Below the pieces are notes generated by a model. The model ran no database searches. It worked only from the letters and a program-made list of their open reading frames with translations, and was not told where the DNA came from. Below, one piece after another: positions 58,115 through 64,000 of a stretch of 64,000 bases of DNA. Origin of the DNA: an uncultured Candidatus Saccharibacteria bacterium (GTDB taxonomy: Bacteria > Patescibacteriota > Saccharimonadia > Saccharimonadales > Saccharimonadaceae); contig CALHGK010000004.1 of the NCBI GenBank assembly GCA_938030095.1, positions 1 through 64,000 on the forward strand, read 5' to 3'. The position numbers and the translations under genes were made by a program. The first letter of the stretch is position 1. Every line of letters begins with the position of its first letter.

Positions 58115-58405
58115 ATGAGTTTGACAAAAGCAATACAAGACTACATCGACAAAAGTCCCTACCTAACAAATATTGACGTGGAACTAGCGACAATGTTCAA
58201 TGATGCGGGCGAATGGGCTGTCGCCCTTGAGCATATTTGCACAGTATTAGCCGCAAATGACTGCGCGTTATCTTCACAAGAAATGGCAGAATTGGAATCC
58301 CTAATTCATATGACAAAGAAAAAGAAATACGAGGACTTTGATGACGCTTTCTTAAATGCTGTTAAGGAAGTGTCAAATACCTACTCTTCGCGCACGTCAG
58401 TCTAA
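58115..58405 (+). CDS. Small MafI-like immunity-type protein
   Basis: 96 residues, acidic, helical. MFNDAGEWAVALEHICTVLAANDCALSSQEMAEL resembles the helix pair of MafI-family immunity proteins (h-h-GE-x2-hALE-x2-C-x3). No toxin gene is visible. TAAAGT (58103-58108) ends 6 nt before ATG 58115. Assignment is tentative. Confidence 0.6.
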   Translation: MSLTKAIQDYIDKSPYLTNIDVELATMFNDAGEWAVALEHICTVLAANDCALSSQEMAELESLIHMTKKKKYEDFDDAFLNAVKEVSNTYSSRTSV

Positions 58406-58488
58406 CACTCCCTCCTTAGCTCTCGCAAACGTGAAAGAACGCCGTCGCCGTCTTTACAACACACGTCAGACGCCGTATAATGTCTTGC

Positions 58489-59133
58489 ATGGCTGTCATA
58501 GCACCAATTATTTTGAGTACAAAAACTGATGAATACAAGGCTGCGGTAGAGCATTTTATGCCGTTTGCCAAGCGGGTTCATATTGATATTTCTGATGGCG
58601 TATTTGCGCCCCGTCAAACGGTAGGGATCGGCCAACTGTGGTGGCCTCAGTCATGGACGGTTGATATCCACGCTATGGTGGCGCGCCCTAGCGTGTACGT
58701 TGAGAAACTGATCAAGCTTCGGCCTAGTACAATTATCTTTCATGCCGAAGTCAAAGAGGATTTGATCCCTGTCTTGCAGCAGATCAAACAAGCTGGTATT
58801 CATGCTGGTGTGGCCCTGCAGCGTACGACAGTGCCGGAGACGGTGGCGTCGTATATCGAAACGGCCGACTATGTATCGATCGTCAGTGGTAAGCTGGGTG
58901 AGTTTGGTGGCAAAGCGCGAATGATGCAGCTGGAGAAAATCCGGCTAGTGCGGGCTATTCATCCTCGGGTCGAGATTGGCTGGGATGGTGGCGTGACGGT
59001 AGATAATGTCTTCCATATTGCCCAGGGTGGTGCTGACGTGATTAGCGTTGGTGGAGCGATCAATCACGCCAAAGACCCGCAAGCGACGTACAACAAACTC
59101 CTTGCTGAGATGAATCGCCAGAGTGTGATTTAA
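58489..59133 (+). CDS. rpe: Ribulose-phosphate 3-epimerase-like protein
   Basis: 214 residues, TIM barrel. Metal/catalytic positions kept: HIDISDGVFAP, VDIHAMV and EIGWDGGV. Two usual motifs vary: VDIHAMVARP instead of the DVHLM type and VSGKLGEFGGK in place of the VNPGFGGQ phosphate loop. Either a divergent Rpe of the pentose phosphate pathway or a relative with another sugar phosphate. TATAAT (58476-58481) covers an upstream ATG (58480), so ATG 58489, 7 nt after the -10, is the start. Confidence 0.85.
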   Translation: MAVIAPIILSTKTDEYKAAVEHFMPFAKRVHIDISDGVFAPRQTVGIGQLWWPQSWTVDIHAMVARPSVYVEKLIKLRPSTIIFHAEVKEDLIPVLQQIKQAGIHAGVALQRTTVPETVASYIETADYVSIVSGKLGEFGGKARMMQLEKIRLVRAIHPRVEIGWDGGVTVDNVFHIAQGGADVISVGGAINHAKDPQATYNKLLAEMNRQSVI

Positions 59134-59160
59134 GGCCCACGCTATGTTACACTAAGGAGC

Positions 59161-61134
59161 GTGACGCACATACCATTTCAGCTTCGTTCTGCCTATCAAC
59201 CGACCGGTGATCAGCCACAGGCGATCGCCCAGTTACTTGGTGGCCTGGAGGCGGGCCAGCGCGAGCAGACACTGCTTGGTGCAACGGGTAGTGGCAAGAC
59301 CTTTACGATGGCAAATATTATCGCTCAGCGTAGCGTGCCGACGCTTGTTTTGGCGCATAACAAGACGCTCGCGGCGCAGCTCTTTAGTGAGTTCAAACAG
59401 TTCTTTCCAGACAATGAAGTACACTACTTTGTCAGTTATTTTGATTATTATCAGCCAGAAGCATATATTGCCAGCAGTGATACATATATCGAGAAGGATT
59501 CGGCTATCAATGAGGAGATCGACCGCCTCCGCCATGCAGCGACTGATGCATTACTCACGCGCCGCGATGTGATTATTATCGCCAGTGTCAGTTGCATCTA
59601 TGGCCTGGGTTCGCCAGCTGATTATTATGAGCTGTCCGTTACGGTGCGCCGGGGTGAGCGGCGTGTTCAGGATAAATTTCTGCGCCAGCTGATGGATATT
59701 CAATACCATCGCAATGATATCGACTTTGCGCGTGGTGCCTTTCGCGTCAAGGGTGATGTGGTCGATGTCTTTCCGGCAGGGCAAGAGACGGCCTATCGGG
59801 TGGAATTTTTTGGGGATGAAGTGGATCGAATTACGCACATCAACCCGCTCACTGGCGAGATTCTCGATGAGCCAGCGGAGTTTACCATCTTTCCGAGTAG
59901 CCACTATGCAACGCCCAAGGAGAAAGTTAAGCAGGCGATTGACCGGATTCGGCAGGAGTATGAGAAGCGTGAGCAGTGGTTTGAGACGCACGGCAAACTG
60001 CTTGAGGCGCAGCGCTTGAGCCAGCGCACCAAGTATGACCTAGAGATGCTCGAGCAAACTGGCTTCGTGAAGGGGATTGAGAACTACAGTCGCTACCTTA
60101 CTAATCGCGAAGCAGGTGAGCAGCCAGCTACCTTGCTCGATTACTTTCCTGACGATTTCTTGATGCTAATCGATGAGAGTCACGTAACTGTCCCTCAAGT
60201 GCGCGCGATGTATAATGGCGACCGCGCTCGCAAAGAAGTGCTGGTGGAGCATGGCTTTCGCCTGCCAAGCGCGCTAGACAATCGTCCACTGCGCTTTGAT
60301 GAATTTGATAAACATATTAACCAAGTGATTTATGTCTCTGCTACCCCTGGTGATTATGAGCTCGAGCGCAGCCCCGCACCCGCTCAGCAGGTGATTCGTC
60401 CTACTGGTTTGCTCGACCCAGAAATTATAGTTCGTCCAACTGAAGGGCAGGTAGATGACCTCATTGCAGAGATTCGCGAGCGCACCAGCCAGCAGCAGCG
60501 CGTGCTCGTGACGACACTCACTAAGCGGATGGCTGAGGATCTCTCTACCTATCTGACCGACCTCGGTATCAAGACAGCCTATATCCACAGCGAGATCGAC
60601 ACGCTCGAGCGCGGTGATATTCTGCGTGATCTGCGTATGGGCCTGTATGATGTACTGGTGGGGATCAACCTTTTGCGTGAGGGGATCGACTTGCCAGAGG
60701 TGAGCTTGGTGGCGATTATGGATGCCGATAAAGAAGGTTTCCTCCGTAGCGAGCGTAGCCTCATCCAGACAATTGGCCGGGCGGCTCGCCACGTTGAGGG
60801 CAGGGTAATTATGTATGGCGATAGTATCACCGATAGTATGCGCCGAGCGATTGACGAAACCAAACGTCGACGCGAAATTCAGCAGATGTACAATCGCGAG
60901 CATGGTATTACGCCGCGTGGCATTAATAAAGCGATCGACGAAGGTCTGCGCTCCATCATCCCGCAAAAGGAGGATGACGCGCCCAAACTTGACCTGCGCA
61001 AAATCCCCAAGGACGAATACAAGAGCCTCATCAAAGATCTGACTGGCCAAATGAATCTCGCTAGTGCCAATCTTGAGTTTGAGCGAGCAGCCGAATTGCG
61101 AGATCTGATCGCTGAGGTGAAGAGTAAGTTGTAG
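59161..61134 (+). CDS. uvrB: Excinuclease ABC subunit B
   Basis: 657 residues. Walker A GATGSGKT, beta-hairpin region YYQPEAYIASSDTYIEKD, DEAD-like LIDESHVTVPQ, helicase motif VI TIGRAARH, and a C-terminal UvrC-binding domain (ANLEFERAAELRDLI). It verifies DNA damage in nucleotide excision repair. GTG 59161 is the start: TACACT (59148-59153) ends 7 nt upstream, a leaderless GTG start. Confidence 0.97.
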   Translation: MTHIPFQLRSAYQPTGDQPQAIAQLLGGLEAGQREQTLLGATGSGKTFTMANIIAQRSVPTLVLAHNKTLAAQLFSEFKQFFPDNEVHYFVSYFDYYQPEAYIASSDTYIEKDSAINEEIDRLRHAATDALLTRRDVIIIASVSCIYGLGSPADYYELSVTVRRGERRVQDKFLRQLMDIQYHRNDIDFARGAFRVKGDVVDVFPAGQETAYRVEFFGDEVDRITHINPLTGEILDEPAEFTIFPSSHYATPKEKVKQAIDRIRQEYEKREQWFETHGKLLEAQRLSQRTKYDLEMLEQTGFVKGIENYSRYLTNREAGEQPATLLDYFPDDFLMLIDESHVTVPQVRAMYNGDRARKEVLVEHGFRLPSALDNRPLRFDEFDKHINQVIYVSATPGDYELERSPAPAQQVIRPTGLLDPEIIVRPTEGQVDDLIAEIRERTSQQQRVLVTTLTKRMAEDLSTYLTDLGIKTAYIHSEIDTLERGDILRDLRMGLYDVLVGINLLREGIDLPEVSLVAIMDADKEGFLRSERSLIQTIGRAARHVEGRVIMYGDSITDSMRRAIDETKRRREIQQMYNREHGITPRGINKAIDEGLRSIIPQKEDDAPKLDLRKIPKDEYKSLIKDLTGQMNLASANLEFERAAELRDLIAEVKSKL

Positions 61135-61193
61135 AGCAGTAGCTGAGTAAACCTACGATCGACACATGCATAGAGTGTATAATGTGATGTAGT

Positions 61194-62174
61194 ATGCCTA
61201 TACGTGATACTCACGCCCTGCCAGAACAGGTGATATATTTCTTGGCAACGATTGATCGTCGACCGAAGTTTATCCGGTGGTCGATTCTTATTGGACTTGC
61301 TATCTGCAACGTTATACTGCTCTGCCTGCCAGTGACATTCTTTATCGTTTGTTATTGCATCGTGTTTTGGAGGACGCGTGATTATTACAAAACAGTCGAG
61401 TTTCAAAGTGTCAAGCAGAGGCTTGCCAAGCAAATACAAGAATATAACGACTTCAATGCCTTTTTGCCCGAAACCAAGCATTTTATTCGCCAGCAGCAGT
61501 CGAGGCTTTCGCATGCGCATGTGAAAAATAGCACACTTACGGTGTATAAAAATGCGCAGCTTGACCCATACCGCTATATTGTCAAATATTTTTTTGCGCA
61601 GCGCACAATAAACGAAGAGACAGTGCAGATACTCGAGCAAATCCTCCAGAAATACGACACAATCAAAAAGACTGAGGAAATACTGCGGAGCGAATACAAC
61701 GAGATTATGGACTTCATTGATGCCAAAATGTACGTTGGAGCCTATATTTTCAAGAAAATGACGATGAAGCAGCTTGGATCGAATACATTACCTAAGTTTG
61801 AAAAGAATTATTTTCTCGTATATTCATTTAAGTACAGTTCGCCCGCCAAGCGCAATAACTACTCGTTCGATATTACACTCACAGAGAAAAAGCTCCAAAA
61901 AATGGCAGAATATCTCAGCCAACAGATAACCTACCGCAAATCTGCGCAATTTCAGCGTCAGCTTATGACACCAAAGCTTAGGCGGTTTATCTTGCGCAGA
62001 GATAATTACGAATGCCAAAAATGCCATGTCTCGCGCCAGGATGAGAAGCACCTCTTGCTCGAAGTTGACCATATTGTGCCAGTGTCGAAAGGTGGTATCA
62101 CGACTGAGCAAAATTTGCGAGCACTCTGTTGGCGCTGCAATCGGGCTAAGGGTGATAAATTAGAGGTAGTCTAG
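61194..62174 (+). CDS. Membrane-anchored HNH nuclease-domain protein
   Basis: 326 residues, AT-rich. Two membrane helices near the N terminus (about 27-60), a helical/coiled region (70-250), then an HNH domain at about 263-322: CQKC, VDHIVPVSKGG (His and Asp), NLRALCWRCNRAKGDK. All HNH and zinc residues are present. HNH proteins with membrane segments are known in phage defence and some other roles; none can be chosen here. TATAAT (61178-61183), then 10 nt to ATG 61194. Alone between uvrB and gatC. Confidence 0.85.
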   Translation: MPIRDTHALPEQVIYFLATIDRRPKFIRWSILIGLAICNVILLCLPVTFFIVCYCIVFWRTRDYYKTVEFQSVKQRLAKQIQEYNDFNAFLPETKHFIRQQQSRLSHAHVKNSTLTVYKNAQLDPYRYIVKYFFAQRTINEETVQILEQILQKYDTIKKTEEILRSEYNEIMDFIDAKMYVGAYIFKKMTMKQLGSNTLPKFEKNYFLVYSFKYSSPAKRNNYSFDITLTEKKLQKMAEYLSQQITYRKSAQFQRQLMTPKLRRFILRRDNYECQKCHVSRQDEKHLLLEVDHIVPVSKGGITTEQNLRALCWRCNRAKGDKLEVV

Positions 62175-62275
62175 TATCGGTATTGATTCTGCACTTACTC
62201 TTACATTTTTCTGATGCATCTCATTCATTGATATATAGCGATTCCAGGCACCGAATGTGGTACAATATATCCATA

Positions 62276-62569
62276 ATGAGTAATATTACCACTGAAGATG
62301 TGCAGCACCTTGCACAGTTAAGTTCGATTAGTCTTGGCAGTTCAGCCGACGTTGCCGCGCTGCGCCAAAACCTCGAGGATATCCTGCACTACATCGAGCA
62401 GCTATCCACCCTCGACACGACCGGTGTTGAGCCAACCTACCAAGTAACTGGCCTGACCAATGTATGGCGGCCCGACACAATAGATGCCAGTGACGTATCG
62501 CGCGAGCAGCTATTGGGGCTAGCGGTCGAGCAAGCAGATAATTGCGTAAAAGTACCGAAGGTGTTGTGA
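62276..62569 (+). CDS. gatC: Asp-tRNA(Asn)/Glu-tRNA(Gln) amidotransferase subunit C
   Basis: 97 residues. GatC core: TTEDVQHLAQLSSISL and LEDILHYIEQLSTLDTTGVEPTYQ, with the terminal VPKVL. It stabilises GatA-GatB. TACAAT (62261-62266) lies 9 nt before ATG 62276; the longer frame upstream is not used. gatA starts 1 nt after its stop. Confidence 0.93.
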   Translation: MSNITTEDVQHLAQLSSISLGSSADVAALRQNLEDILHYIEQLSTLDTTGVEPTYQVTGLTNVWRPDTIDASDVSREQLLGLAVEQADNCVKVPKVL

Positions 62570-62570
62570 T

Positions 62571-63980
62571 ATGAATATTGCGGAGAGAGTTGCTCAGATC
62601 AAACAAGGTCAGACATCGGCCACCGCTCAGGTGCAAGCGGCGTTGCAGCGGGCGCGAGATGCTAAGGAATACCATGCTCTGCTGAGCCTGACAGAAGAGC
62701 GGGCATTGCAGCGGGCACAAGAAATTGATGAGGCGCTGGCTCGGGGCGAGGACGTTGGGGTGCTGACTGGCGTGCCGTTTGTCGTTAAGGATAATTATCT
62801 TGCGTATGGTGCACCAAGTACGGCAGCCAGCAAGATGCTTGAGAACTTTGATGCGCCTCTCCAGGCAACAGTGGTAGATAAGCTTGAAGCAGCTGGGGCG
62901 ATCTGCATTGGCAAGAGTAACCTCGATGCCTTTGCGCATGGCGGGAGCACAGAGAACTCATACTTTGGCGCTACACACAACGCCGTCGACAAGACGAAGG
63001 TCGCTGGTGGCAGTAGTGGTGGTTCGGCCGTAGTGACGGCGCTCGACATTGTGCCATTTGCCCTCGGGACAGATACGGGAGGCTCGATTCGTCAGCCTGC
63101 CAGTTTTAATGGAGTGTATGGTATCAAGCCAACCTACGGCACAGCGAGCCGCTATGGTGTCGTGGCAATGGCCTCGAGCACTGATACGATGGGCTGCTTT
63201 GCGCGCAGTGCCGAGGATGTTGCTGTGGTAATGAGCGTCATGGCTGGCCAAGATCCGAAGGATATGACGACGCTGCCCGACTTTTTCGCACCTACGACAG
63301 AGGCACCGCAACAGTTGAAAATCGGTATTATTAACGAAGCAATGGGCGATGGTGTTGATGCGGAGGTGCGTCAGGCGGTCAACCAGTATGCCGATACGCT
63401 GCGATCGCGCGGGCATATGGTCGAGACGGTCAGTATGCCAATGCTCCAGCACGCTCTTGCTATCTACTACATTGTTGTACCAGCTGAGATCTCAAGCAAC
63501 CTGGCGCGCTACGATGGTGTACGCTATGGCCATCGCGCTGAGGGAGTTAAGACACTGGCCGAGCTTTATGGTCGGAGCCGCGACGAAGGCTTTATGCCAG
63601 AGAACAAGCGGCGCATTATGATTGGGAGTTATGTCCTGAGTAGTGGGTACTTCGATGCGTACTATCTGCAGGCGCAAAAGGCGCGGACATTGCTCATCAA
63701 CGAATTCAACACCCTGTTTGGGCAATACGACATGCTTCTTTTGCCGACAGCACCAACTCCTGCCTTTGGTCTTGGTGAAAACAGCGATGACCCACTCAAG
63801 ATGTATCTCGCCGATATCATGACGGTACCAGCCAGTCTGGCGGGGCTACCAGCACTGAATGTACCGGCTGGAGTGAGTCAGGCGGGCTTGCCAATCGGTG
63901 CGCAGTTGATCGGCCCCATGCAGAGTGATGCGACGATGCTTGCCCTGGCAGCTCAAGCCGCTGCAGAAAGGAGCGCCTAA
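62571..63980 (+). CDS. gatA: Asp-tRNA(Asn)/Glu-tRNA(Gln) amidotransferase subunit A
   Basis: 469 residues, amidase signature family. Catalytic Lys in VPFVVKDN, Ser in GGSSGGSAV and GTDTGGSIRQPA, followed by GIKPTYG. It makes ammonia from glutamine for transamidation. The C-terminal part (NVPAGVSQAGLPIGAQLIG) is complete. Its stop overlaps the next start (TAATG). Confidence 0.96.
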   Translation: MNIAERVAQIKQGQTSATAQVQAALQRARDAKEYHALLSLTEERALQRAQEIDEALARGEDVGVLTGVPFVVKDNYLAYGAPSTAASKMLENFDAPLQATVVDKLEAAGAICIGKSNLDAFAHGGSTENSYFGATHNAVDKTKVAGGSSGGSAVVTALDIVPFALGTDTGGSIRQPASFNGVYGIKPTYGTASRYGVVAMASSTDTMGCFARSAEDVAVVMSVMAGQDPKDMTTLPDFFAPTTEAPQQLKIGIINEAMGDGVDAEVRQAVNQYADTLRSRGHMVETVSMPMLQHALAIYYIVVPAEISSNLARYDGVRYGHRAEGVKTLAELYGRSRDEGFMPENKRRIMIGSYVLSSGYFDAYYLQAQKARTLLINEFNTLFGQYDMLLLPTAPTPAFGLGENSDDPLKMYLADIMTVPASLAGLPALNVPAGVSQAGLPIGAQLIGPMQSDATMLALAAQAAAERSA

Positions 63981-64000
63981 TGTCTGGTGGTGTGACAATC
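63980..64000 (+). CDS. gatB: Start of gatB, cut by window end
   Basis: ATG 63980, behind AAAGGAGCG and overlapping the gatA stop, opens MSGGVTI before the window ends. Only seven codons are visible; the identity is inferred from operon order gatC-gatA-gatB. Confidence 0.5.

Noticed and set aside
1..64000. Alternative genetic code (TGA as Gly, code 25)
   Set aside because: Many genes end at TGA, including ATGA overlaps with well-defined neighbours, so the standard code applies.
1..64000. CRISPR array, insertion sequence or integrase
   Set aside because: No regularly spaced repeats, no transposase or recombinase motifs and no terminal inverted repeats with target duplications were seen.

Overview
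The window is a gene-dense bacterial chromosome segment of roughly 50 % GC. It uses the standard code (TGA is a stop, and ATGA start/stop overlaps are common) and all visible tRNA genes carry an encoded CCA. The gene set points to Patescibacteria/CPR, most likely Saccharibacteria (TM7); this assignment is inference. Reasons are the very compact proteins, many unassigned small membrane proteins, paired membrane-anchored paralogues, a GatCAB route to amide tRNAs, a type IV prepilin, a Rel protein without the usual C-terminal regulatory part, a MurF-like ligase without its N-terminal domain, and a very short bL32. No rRNA, CRISPR array, transposase or prophage is visible.

Layout. 1-3.4 kb: slipin-DUF4342 operon, a membrane protein, a CsoR/RcnR-family metal sensor with its operator plus a DUF4396 membrane protein, tRNA-Phe and a membrane-anchored CHAP hydrolase. 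3.6-10 kb: tRNA-Gly, a GT4 glycosyltransferase, an M16-like peptidase, TypA and a trehalase. 10-16.2 kb: RarA, second slipin fused by overlap to an aminopeptidase P, holin-like protein, SecG, an oligopeptide-binding protein and tRNA-Leu. 16.2-17.8 kb: a probable structured non-coding transcript and a tRNA cluster (Ala, Val, Ala) around an AT-rich orphan gene. 17.8-28.5 kb: MurF-like ligase, membrane protein, LeuS, then an expression block (bL32, NusB, Nudix, RNase III, S16, KhpA, TrmD). 29.5-34 kb: tRNA-Gln and an anaerobic ribonucleotide reductase operon (NrdD, NrdG, FNR-like flavoprotein, four-Cys protein) behind a promoter with tandem NrdR-type boxes. 34-42.6 kb: PAP2 phosphatase, RmuC, secreted GH16-LRR protein, FMN split-barrel protein, cytidine deaminase-like protein, PheS, aquaporin, membrane-anchored hydrolase. 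42.6-48.3 kb: accessory genes (CPBP protease-PadR-DUF2812, second hydrolase, DUF6882-like and EXLDI proteins, decayed EVE gene). 48.3-64 kb: PheT, ThrE-like exporter, FKBP-TrxB, GDPD, pyrophosphatase, Rel, prepilin, small immunity-like protein, Rpe-like epimerase, UvrB, a membrane HNH protein, and gatC-gatA-gatB (cut by the window end).

A theme that also fixes many start codons: first genes of transcripts very often have a -10 hexamer ending only 6-7 nt before the start codon (at least 17 cases), which implies leaderless mRNAs, whereas internal operon genes have GGAGG-type ribosome binding sites. The most interesting items are this leaderless architecture, two tRNAs with compensated 19-56 tertiary pairs, the nrdDG-flavoprotein-four-Cys operon, the perfect CsoR-type and PadR-type operators, the GH16-LRR secreted protein and the unidentified structured transcript near 16.3-16.6 kb.
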